A DNA stretch of 13,082 nucleotides from NCBI GenBank assembly GCA_027604665.1, contig JADGIZ010000478.1, positions 1-13,082 on the forward strand, written 5' to 3'. Positions 1-7,164 of this stretch are shown in pieces (positions within the stretch are counted from its first letter, which is position 1; each line of letters opens with the position of its first letter). Position numbers and translations under genes: made by a program. Source of the stretch: Polyrhizophydium stewartii. Lineage: Eukaryota > Chytridiomycota > Chytridiomycetes > Rhizophydiales. Below the pieces are notes generated by a model that was given only the letters and a program-made list of their open reading frames with translations, was not told the DNA's origin and ran no database searches.

Positions 1-748
1 GTGTGGGGGGGGGCAATGGGATCAGCACTCTCGGAGCGGCAGCGCAGCATCGTGGTCTGCGGTGGGGAAGTCGGCCGCCTCGCTCCCTAATAAACCTCTC
101 TTCGCATCGTGGTCTGCGGTGGCGTCCGGGTTGCGCCTCCGACTCACCGCAAAAGCCCGTCGAGAGGCCGACAAGCAGGTCGGGGAACCTGAGCCCGTGC
201 GCGCGGGTCGTCAGCGTCGTGTCTGTGAGGGAGGGCCGCGGGGCGCACGACCGGGCGTGCGGCAGCGAGAGGTCGCAGATGCGATGCCGGAGGGGAGGGG
301 GGAGACGAGCAGGGACGCACCGCCTTGCAAGCGTGCGCTTGTTGCGGTCGACCCAGCCCATGATGAGGCACCCGACGACCTGCGGATACAGAATGGCCGC
401 GACGGGCGGGTCGGCGTACGAGTGCAGGCGCAGCAGGCCCACGCGCACGAGCACGCCCAGGCCCGACCACAGCACCAGCTGCGCCAGCAGCGCGCGCGAC
501 CACTTGAGCGCCGGCGTGCGTGCGTGCGGCGCGGGCTCCTCGAGGCGGAGCGTGAGCATGCTTGTCGGCCGTCGATCCCGCGCGGGCGGCAGCTCGTCGC
601 CCAGCTCGTCGCAGTCGCTCTTGTCGGGCACTGCGGGCGGCAGCGACGGCAGCGGCGGCGGCGGCGACGACACGTGCTTCTCGGCCGTGCCGGCGCCCGT
701 GTGGGCGACGATGCCGGCGCCGGCGCCCTCATCCACGGCCGGGTCCAT
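1..748 (-). CDS. FEX1: FEX/CrcB-type fluoride export protein, N-terminal part (gene runs off the window start)
   Basis: Exports fluoride across the plasma membrane in this family. Exon 1 (748-321) starts at ATG 748-746. Exon 2 (188-148) follows a 132-nt intron (donor GTGCGT, acceptor CTCAG), and the phases join (2 then 1). A disordered Ala/Pro/Asp-rich N-terminus (about residues 1-85) precedes TM1 (about 88-108, with [10 protein letters not shown]) and TM2 (about 115-132, with VVGCLIMGW). Exon 2 encodes [11 protein letters not shown], matching the family's GxTTGxCG motif before its S/T/F-rich segment. Exon 2 ends at a GTGAGT donor and no suitable exon 3 is visible, so the rest lies outside. 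Fungal FEX proteins are about twice bacterial length, with two fused domains; this is the first half of domain 1. Odd: Gln123 sits where the conserved pore Asn is expected. The start is 88 bp downstream of the light-chain stop on the same strand. The family call is fairly sure; the symbol is by homology. Confidence 0.75.
   Translation of the reverse strand, partial: MDPAVDEGAGAGIVAHTGAGTAEKHVSSPPPPLPSLPPAVPDKSDCDELGDELPPARDRRPTSMLTLRLEEPAPHARTPALKWSRALLAQLVLWSGLGVLVRVGLLRLHSYADPPVAAILYPQVVGCLIMGWVDRNKRTLARRCVPARLPPPLRHRICDLSLPHARSCAPRPSLTDTTLTTRAHGLRFPDLLVGLSTGFCGESEAQPGRHRRPRCEERFIRERGGRLPHRRPRCCAAAPRVLIPLPPPT
47..122. repeat. 19-bp exact direct repeat in FEX intron 2
   Basis: The 19-nt word at 47-65 recurs exactly at 104-122, 57 bp apart, with weaker similarity in the rest of the unit. 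On the minus strand each copy contains CCACCGCAG, an acceptor-like sequence, but neither opens a reading frame that continues the fluoride exporter. It is probably a degenerate local duplication within the intron. Confidence 0.7.
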
Positions 749-836
749 TCGCCGTGATTTTATTGCCCGCCGGGAAAGGTGGACTTGCCTCCGGCTCACG
801 CAGCCGAAGCAAGCGCGCCGTGGAAAGCAAGGTGGC

Positions 837-1810
837 TCACTCGCCGTGCTTGAGCACCTGCACGAACTGGCGGTAGTTGAAGTTGTCGCTGCGGTCGAGC
901 GGGAAGCCCTTGAACATGATATCGACCTGCAGCGCCAGACGCCACGATCGCCCGCATTCCCGGACCTTGTCAGCCACGCAACCGTCAGACAAACTCCTCT
1001 CGATCTCATCCGCCGCTTCACCTCGTCGTCGGTGAACCGGTCGCCCATGGTCGTCATGGCCTCGCGCAGCACGTCGGCGTTGATCAGCCCAGACTTGGCC
1101 TCATCGAAGCACTCGAACGCCTGCAGGATCTCGTGCTCCGGGTCCGTGCCGCTCATCTTCTCGCCCATGAGCGTCAGGAACATGGTGAAATTGATGCTGC
1201 CCGGTGCCTCGCTGATCATGTCGTCAATATACTCGTCCGTCGGGTTCTGGCCTGCGGGAATTGGTGCAAGGGGGGGGGATCGAGACCAGTGTCAGCCGCA
1301 GCGAGATATGGCCTCGCGGACGTCGTGAGCGGGGTCATGAAGGGCACTGACCGAGCGACGCAAGCATGTCCTTGAGGTCCTCCTTGTCAAGGAACCCATC
1401 GTTGTCGTGGTCAATCAGCGAAAAGGCTTCCTTGAACTCGCCAATCTGCTTCTGGTCGAACATGGCAAACACGTTCGAGTTCTGGCGCACGGCGCGCTTC
1501 TTCTTCTGCTTGCGCTGCGACTGGCGGGGCGTGGTGGCCGCACGTGCGCGTGTGTGTCGTTCGCGTGTGCGCATGCGAGCGCGGGTGTCGTTGGCGGCAC
1601 ATTGTTGTCGTCAGCGCCGATGGAGGGCTGTGTATCGCGCGAGCGGGGCAGCGCATGCGCGGACACGGCGGGCCGGGGGTCCTCTGCTCGACATGCAGCT
1701 GCGCGGCGCATGCGGACATGCCCCGGCACGGTCCGCATGCAGCGCGCAAGTCCGCCAGCCGCGACCGCGGCGCGCGGCCGCCCCGCATCTGGCAGCTCGA
1801 CGCGCACCAT
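837..1810 (-). CDS. Myosin regulatory light chain (EF-hand), complete, spliced
   Basis: Binds the second IQ motif of the myosin II heavy-chain neck and regulates the motor in the cytoplasm or contractile ring. Exons: ATG 1810-1808, 1520-1352, 1251-1022 and 926-837 (stop TGA 839-837). Introns are 287, 100 and 95 nt with GT-AG ends. The product is 163 aa, normal for the family. It begins [19 protein letters not shown], followed by [13 protein letters not shown] and an EF-hand loop [12 protein letters not shown] that keeps metal ligands and ends in Asp as usual for RLCs. Later motifs are [29 protein letters not shown] and [15 protein letters not shown]. Alternative start: ATG 1574-1572 with no first intron, giving 180 aa with an atypical Arg/Thr-rich extension. 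I prefer 1810 because it restores the standard M-S-basic N-terminus and length. The phosphorylatable Ser before NVF is kept, but the neighbouring Thr is Asn. Confidence 0.9.
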
Positions 1811-2184
1811 TGTGCCTTTCGAGGATCGAATCACAGATATCACCGCCTCTGATAAAGACAAGCCAGAAACCCGCGCAGGCAGACGGGGAGCACCGACACC
1901 GCGGGAGGGTGTGCATGCATGCATTCATCTCGACAGCACCCGGCTGCCTGACGGACGGGGCGCCGTGCGATGGCAGCCGGATGCGAAGCGCACCGCCGTT
2001 TCCGATCCGATTGCATCGCTTGCTCTTCCCCTCACGACTCGAAATGCTGGTGCGACAGTCGTGCGGGCCAACACCGGCCCCCGCCGCCGCCCCACAAGGC
2101 CGCTGACGCCGGCCCCACCCATCCGCGGCGCAGAACACTGCAGCACTGCACGCCCGGCCCGGCGCCGCCGCAGCCCGGGGCCGC
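1811..2184. promoter_or_regulatory. Divergent intergenic region between the myosin light chain and lipoyl synthase genes
   Basis: 374 bp separates the preferred light-chain start (minus) from the lipoyl synthase ATG (plus), so it should hold both promoters and 5' UTRs. No convincing TATA box. It contains a 12-bp perfect palindrome of overlapping GCATGC steps at 1912-1923; a 14-bp version occurs at 11468-11481. No other gene seen. Confidence 0.45.
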
Positions 2185-3220
2185 ATGCTCTCGACCGCCG
2201 CCGCCGCCATGGCCGCCAAGACGGCCGCCGCGGCGTCGGCCGCTTCGACGACCACCGACGCCCGCAAGTCGTTCTCGGAGCGGCTGGCCAGCGGGCCCGA
2301 GCTGGGCGACTTTATCCGCCGCTCGTCGCAGTTCACGCCCGAGGAGGCTCTCGAGCTGCGCACGCCCGCCAAGCTGCACCAGATCACCAAGCGCCAGTGC
2401 GTCCCCCGCCCTTGGCCTTCGGGGCACCCGTCTCCATAGTCGTCGTGGTTGTCGTCGCTGGACTGCGATGCCCGTCGACCCTCCACCCCGCCGCGATCGC
2501 TGCGCGGACAGACTGCACGACAGCCGCTGACGGACCCCCGCCCCAGGCACGTCAAGCTGCCCGAGTGGCTCAAGACCGAGATCCCCGCGGGCGAGAACTT
2601 CAAGAAGATCAAGCAGGACCTGCGGGGCCTGAAGCTGCACACGGTGCGGCCCGCCGGATCGCTGCTGCTGCTGCTTCTGCCGCCGCTGCGAGCCGTCTGG
2701 CTGACTGTCTGCGGACGGCGCCGCGGGCCGGTCACAAGGTCTGCGAGGAGGCGCGGTGCCCCAACATCGGCGAGTGCTGGGGCGGCGGCGAGGAGAAGAC
2801 GGCCACGGCGACGATTATGGTGCGATCGCCCCCCTCCCCCTCCACCATTTCCATCCCCATCCTCAGCCGATTCAGTGTCCCATGCCATCGCCATCGCACT
2901 GACGCTCGCGCTGCTGCTGCTGCTGCCAGCTCATGGGCGACGAGTGCACCCGCGGCTGCCGCTTCTGCTCCGTCAAGACCAACCGCAAGCCCGGCCCGCT
3001 TGATCCCAACGAGCCCGAGCACACGGCAGAAGCCATCTCGCGCTGGGGCCTCGACTACGTTGTCCTGACGTCGGTCGACCGCGACGGTGCGCAGCGAATT
3101 GCACATCGGTCGTGAGGCGATGCAAGTCGCTGACACATTCGCGCAGATCTGCCCGATGGCGGCGCCAGCCACTTTGCAAGCACCGTCCGCCTCATCAAGC
3201 AAAAGTGAGCGGCATTCAGA

Positions 3221-3265
<45 letters not shown>

Positions 3266-3860
3266 GTAACGGCTTGCTGATCCGCATTTCCTGTTTGCGC
3301 TCCGCCGCACGTGCAGGGCGCCGCAGATCCTCGTCGAGACGCTCACGGGCGACTTCCAGGGCTCGCTCAAGGACGTCGAGACGGTGGCGCTGTCTGGCCT
3401 GGACGTCTACGCCCACAACATCGAGACGGTCGAGAACCTGCAGCCGTACGTGCGCGACCGGCGCGCGGGCTTCAAGCAGTCGCTTTCTGTTCTCGAGCAC
3501 GCCAAGAAGGTCCGCCCGGACCTGATCACCAAGACGTCCATGATGCTCGGCCTCGGCCAGACGGACGACGAGGTCATGCAGGCGCTCAAGGACCTGCGCG
3601 TCATCGACGTTGACGTGGTCACGTTTGGCCAGTACATGCGGCCCACGACCAAGCACATGAAGGTCGAGGAGTATGTGCATCCGGACAAGTTCCAGCACTG
3701 GGCCACCGTGGCCGAGGGGCTTGGGTTCAAGTACGTTGCGTCGGGCCCGCTCGTGCGGTCGTCGTACAAGGCCGGAGAGTTTTACATCAAGAACATGCTC
3801 AAGTCCAAGGCTGCGGCGGCAGGTGCTGCGGCAAAGGACGAGATCACTCTTGCTGCATAG
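2185..3860 (+). CDS. LIAS: Lipoyl synthase, mitochondrial (radical SAM)
   Basis: Inserts two sulfurs into protein-bound octanoyl groups to make the lipoyl cofactor of pyruvate and 2-oxoglutarate dehydrogenases and the glycine cleavage H protein, in mitochondria. Exons: 2185-2396, 2547-2643, 2739-2819, 2930-3086, 3147-3204 and 3317-3860. Introns are 150, 95, 110, 60 and 112 nt, all GT-AG with matching phases. The product is 382 aa, normal for the family. The Ala/Ser/Thr/Arg-rich first 30 or so residues look like a mitochondrial presequence. The auxiliary [4Fe-4S] motif is C105-x4-C110-x5-C116 ([12 protein letters not shown]). The radical-SAM motif is C136-x3-C140-x2-C143 (CTRGCRFC). The C-terminal RSSY motif is residues 349-352. 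Other family blocks are [33 protein letters not shown] and [19 protein letters not shown] 2185 is the first Met in frame. Yeast name LIP5. Confidence 0.97.
3226..3262. repeat. (CT)n microsatellite in lipoyl synthase intron 5
   Basis: An uninterrupted 37-nt CT dinucleotide run lies inside the 112-nt intron 3205-3316. It is pyrimidine-rich on the sense strand but ends 54 nt before the acceptor, so it is not the adjacent polypyrimidine tract. Likely length-polymorphic. Confidence 0.97.
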
Positions 3861-4176
3861 TCGCTCCTTCCCCCCCCCTCTCTCTCCTCCCCTTCCACCT
3901 CTATCTCGCGATCCTCATTGGTGATGGGCTCGATATTTTTGTCCTTGCTTCTCTTCCTTTCCGAGTTTGGGTTCAGGGTGCTTGGGAATGCGTCGTCTCT
4001 GCGTCTGATAGTGCAGTCACGGTTGCTGCCTTCCCGCCTTCAATAACAATAACAGTCTCGTCTGAAGCCGCTTGACTCTTGACGGAGGAGTGTGTGTCTT
4101 GGGTGCAAATCGAAGAGGGAGCCGACCGACTGTGACAGTGATTTTCGGAGTTCGCCCGACACGGCACAACTCGCTC
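3861..4176. other. Intergenic spacer between lipoyl synthase and ankyrin genes
   Basis: 316 bp holding the lipoyl synthase 3' end and the ankyrin gene's promoter. It has a C9 run at 3870-3878 followed by CT-rich sequence, a T-rich patch around 3930-3965, and an A-rich patch (CAATAACAATAACAG) around 4041-4055. No gene, clear TATA box or canonical AATAAA signal seen. Confidence 0.5.
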
Positions 4177-6084
4177 ATGCCCCGCGCGGCCAAGGCCACG
4201 AAGCGCCGCGCAGGCAGCAGCGCCGGGGCGAGTGCGGCTGCTGCTGCGCAGGCAGCAGCAGCAGCAGCACCCGCCGTGCGGGCATCATCAGCAGCAGCAC
4301 CCGCCGCGCAGAGCCACCCGCTGTCGGCCCGCTTTGCGGGATGCGCCGACCTCGTCGACATGTTCTTCTGCATGCCGCTCGAGATGCAGCACGGCATCCT
4401 CAGGCACGCGGGCCACCTCGCCCGCCTGCGCTTCGACCGGCTGCCGCAGCCGCAGTCGCCCGACGCCGTCTCGCGGCTGTGGATCGAGGTCTTCATGGCC
4501 AACGACCTGGCTGCTGCCCGCGAGCTGCCGCGCATGGCGCTCACGTTCGAGACCATCTTCATCCACACGAGCGAGATGTGCGAGCTCGCCAGGGCGTGCA
4601 GGCTGCTCGTGGGCTCGCCGCCGCTGTTCGAGCCGACGACGTCTGTCTACAGCGACAACCAGATGGCCGACGGCTTCGAGACGGTCTTGGTCCGGATGCC
4701 GGACGTTGCCCTCGCGGCGATTCCGTTCTTTGTCGCCGCGCTCGGCGGCCGCAAGCACTGGCGCACCATCTTCTTGCCCAGATTCGCGGGCATGCGGGAT
4801 GTCGTTGCGGGCACGTTTGTGCTCGACAGCGTCGGCGAGACAGGCCAACGTAGCCGCGAGCGGCTGGCCATGCTGCAGGGGGCGTTCCTTGTCGCGACGT
4901 ATCTCGGCCGCCACAGCATCGTCGAGACCATCCTGCGCGCGAACGTCATTTGCCTGTCGATCACGGGGGCCGTTGCGGCGCGCAACGAGGCGGTCGTGCA
5001 GCTGTACTTTGACGCGCACGAGGAGTTCCCGCTCGCGTGCAGCGTGGCGTCGATTGAGGCGGCGCTGCTCAACGGCGACGAGGAGCTTGCCGTCCGCATG
5101 GTCTGCAAATGGGGCCAACTCGTCGGCCACATGGACGATATGATGCTCCTGACGCTGTTGCGTGTCGGCAGCATCGGTGCGATCACGCGCGTCTTTGAGG
5201 ACCCGACGCTGGAGGAGCAGATGATCCGCATGATCGGCTTCGCGGCCAATTGCGGCAGACTCGATGTGCTCGAGATGCTTCAGGACAAGACGGATGTGTA
5301 CGAGCTGCCCCTGTATGTCGTCCGAGCGGGAGTCTCCAGCGGGCATATCCACGTCGTGGCGTGGATGATCGAGCACAGTCTGGGGTCCTTTCATCCCATC
5401 CTGATGCTCGACGCGGCGCTCAGCGGCAGCGTCGCCGTGATGCAGCTGCTGCACGACCGCGCGGGATGCGAGGCCAGGGTCGATGCGATCGCTGAGGTGG
5501 CGAAAGCGGGGCACCTTGGTACCGTCGAGTGGCTGCTCGCGCGCGCCGCGGCGATCTGGGACTTGAACGAGCTTGGCGGCGCGACGGGCGGCAGGCAGCG
5601 CACCGAGCTCGCGCGGCTCGCGCCGCCCGTGAGGCGAGCGTGGATCGACCTAGCCATCAACGGCGCCGTCGTGGGCGGCCATGTGGAGCTCGTGGACTGG
5701 CTGTGCGAGCACTACGACGTGGCGCTTCCCACCGGCGTCGTCGACATTGCGTTTGACGACGAAAACATTGAAATGGTCGATTACTTGCTCAAGGCTGGCG
5801 GCAAGAGCAAGGCGTCGTTGGTGCAGCTGGCCTCCAAGTGCGGCAGTCTCGAGTTGGTCAAGGTGATTATGCCGCACATTCCTCGCAGGTTCTGGCGGTG
5901 TGCCCTCGATGCGGCCAAGAAGAACGGCAGCGCCGACATTGCGCAATGGATTGAGCAGGAGATGGTCAGGCTCAAGCAGATGGACGACGATACCAGCTGC
6001 AGCCGCACCGAATCAAAGCCTGCGAACGACGCCCGCGGGTCCAAGCGCAAGCGAGCCACAGGACGAGCCAGAGTGACGGAATGA
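4177..6084 (+). CDS. F-box-like / ankyrin-repeat protein, intronless
   Basis: 635 aa from ATG 4177, the first in-frame ATG; the open frame extends upstream only through non-ATG codons. A low-complexity Ala/Ser tail (about 12-45) is followed by an F-box-like helix segment (about 55-80, MFFCMPLEMQHGILRHAG). A long array of divergent ankyrin-type helix pairs occupies about 230-610. Examples are FAANCGRLDVLEML, VSSGHIHVVAWMI, VAKAGHLGTVEWLL, VVGGHVELVDWLC and LASKCGSLELVKVIM, spaced at roughly ankyrin period. The C-terminus is basic (SKRKRATGRAR), a possible nuclear localisation signal. If the F-box-like segment is real, the protein could be a substrate receptor for an SCF-type ubiquitin ligase; this is inference, as partner and substrate are unknown. 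It is the only long gene here with no intron, which suggests a member of an expanded family or a retrocopy. It is convergent with the next gene, with 56 bp between stops. Confidence 0.85.
   Translation: MPRAAKATKRRAGSSAGASAAAAAQAAAAAAPAVRASSAAAPAAQSHPLSARFAGCADLVDMFFCMPLEMQHGILRHAGHLARLRFDRLPQPQSPDAVSRLWIEVFMANDLAAARELPRMALTFETIFIHTSEMCELARACRLLVGSPPLFEPTTSVYSDNQMADGFETVLVRMPDVALAAIPFFVAALGGRKHWRTIFLPRFAGMRDVVAGTFVLDSVGETGQRSRERLAMLQGAFLVATYLGRHSIVETILRANVICLSITGAVAARNEAVVQLYFDAHEEFPLACSVASIEAALLNGDEELAVRMVCKWGQLVGHMDDMMLLTLLRVGSIGAITRVFEDPTLEEQMIRMIGFAANCGRLDVLEMLQDKTDVYELPLYVVRAGVSSGHIHVVAWMIEHSLGSFHPILMLDAALSGSVAVMQLLHDRAGCEARVDAIAEVAKAGHLGTVEWLLARAAAIWDLNELGGATGGRQRTELARLAPPVRRAWIDLAINGAVVGGHVELVDWLCEHYDVALPTGVVDIAFDDENIEMVDYLLKAGGKSKASLVQLASKCGSLELVKVIMPHIPRRFWRCALDAAKKNGSADIAQWIEQEMVRLKQMDDDTSCSRTESKPANDARGSKRKRATGRARVTE
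4260..4306 (+). repeat. Short direct repeat and GCA/CAG-rich tract encoding poly-Ala
   Basis: The 17-nt word AGCAGCAGCACCCGCCG occurs at 4260-4276 and 4290-4306, 30 bp apart, inside a GCA-rich tract. It encodes two copies of an AAAPA-type segment in the low-complexity N-terminus of the ankyrin protein. Confidence 0.8.
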
Positions 6085-6140
6085 ACGCTCCGCATGGTGC
6101 ATTGGGCAGCATCGGCGTCTGTGCTTGACGATACAAGGAT

Positions 6141-6839
6141 TCATTCATGTCCAAACACGTGCCAGAGGTTGAAGAACAGCGCCAAGATGACCAGAATCAG
6201 CGCGGCGATGTCCGAAATGAGTGCCATGTTCCACTGCGCGCACGTGTACGAGAAGAAGGGGCCGAATCCGGCGCACGGCCATGCGGAGAACTCTGCCGCC
6301 AGCAGAGCAATCCTGTGCAATGCGGTCAGCACCACAGCTGCTGGTGGAGAGCAAGCGAGGGCGGCAGCTCCGGGCGACGACGCACCCGCAGAGAATCACG
6401 ACGCCGTCGACCACAACCTCGACGATTCGCGCACGAAACGTCCACCGCGCGACAGGCGCCGGCTGCAGAGCCGGGTCGCTCGTGATATCGTACCGCCGCG
6501 CGAGGCGCAGATGCTTTGCCCTCGCCTCGGCCGCATCGCGCATGCGCATGCACAGCGAGACGGCCGGCAGTGCGCAGGCAGCGGCCATGGCGAGCGCCGA
6601 CCAGGCGGCGAACATGCCCACGCGCGCATGGTTGAGCGAGACTTGCTGCTGGGAGGGCTGTGGGGCCCATGAGGCGCCTGTGGATACCATTGCGGCGGTT
6701 GTGAGGCCCAGGCAGGCGACGACTGGGTGGGGGTGGGGTGGGTGAGCTCTTTGGCCTGTGGCGGGAAGCAGGGGGATGGGACACTGAGCGGCGTGTGCGC
6801 ACCGAATGTGAAGAAGCGCAGGATGCCCGTGGACGGCAT
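6141..6839 (-). CDS. Small multi-pass membrane protein of unknown family
   Basis: Not recognised. Preferred exons are 6839-6803, 6677-6386 and 6312-6141 (stop TGA 6143-6141), giving 166 aa. Intron 2 (6385-6313, 73 nt) has donor GTGCGT, a CTGAC branch-like site and acceptor TTGCACAG, and joining it produces an unbroken hydrophobic helix. Intron 1 (6802-6678, 125 nt) is less certain: translation could instead begin at ATG 6690 without it, giving 158 aa. Three hydrophobic segments are visible: GMFAAWSALAMAAACALPAV, VVVDGVVILCGIALLAAEF and MALISDIAALILVILALFF. A basic polar loop (RARRYDITS-like region) separates the first two, and the segment before the last contains two Cys (WPCAGFGPFF, YTCAQW). 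The layout loosely recalls MARVEL-like or other small fungal membrane proteins, but I cannot support a family. It is convergent with the ankyrin gene and downstream of the sirtuin gene on the same strand. Confidence 0.6.
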
Positions 6840-7164
6840 GGTGTGTGCGAGTTGGTGTGTATGTGTGCGTGTGCCGGTCGCTGTGTGCAGTGGTATGCGG
6901 GATGCCGGGGACGCAGCAGGCGGGTGATCAGGCGGTGGGGTGGCCGGAGCGGACGCGGGGCGCTGTTTGGGACTCGAGGCCGCGGTCGGGGGGGCATCGC
7001 AGTCTTTATCAGGTTCCCGACAAGGGACGGCGCGTCAAACTCTGCGGGCCAGACACTCAACGGCGGCGACATCGGCGGCAGGAGCGGCGACACAGGCGGC
7101 GGCGGTGGCACACATTCGGACCGAGGCGGCGGGGAGGGGAGATCAAAGGGCCTGCGCACAATAG
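6840..7164. other. Intergenic spacer upstream of the small membrane protein gene
   Basis: 325 bp between the sirtuin stop and the membrane-protein start, both on the minus strand. It is GT/GGC-rich on the plus strand, with a GTGTGTATGTGTGCGTGTG tract near 6855-6873. It should contain the membrane gene's promoter and the sirtuin 3' UTR. No gene seen. Confidence 0.4.

Noticed and set aside
3..1328. Long plus-strand open frame of about 440 codons
   Set aside because: It begins at GTG, is low-complexity Arg/Ser-rich, and lies antisense to the spliced fluoride exporter and myosin light chain, whose conserved motifs read on the minus strand.
837..1574. Calmodulin or troponin C rather than myosin regulatory light chain
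   Set aside because: The basic N-terminus, the SNVFAMFDQ block and a C-terminal [14 protein letters not shown] are specific to regulatory light chains, and only one EF-hand loop keeps good metal ligands.
1611..2894. Minus-strand open frame of about 430 codons opposite lipoyl synthase
   Set aside because: Composition is biased and it has no motif; conserved radical-SAM exons lie on the plus strand.
1407..3068. Plus-strand open frame of about 550 codons through the light chain, spacer and first lipoyl synthase exons
   Set aside because: It is a GC-driven shadow, out of frame with the lipoyl synthase exons, with no recognisable domain.
4288..5514. Minus-strand open frame of about 400 codons opposite the ankyrin gene
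   Set aside because: Shadow of the ankyrin repeats, rich in His/Arg/Asp from complementary GC codons, with no family motif.
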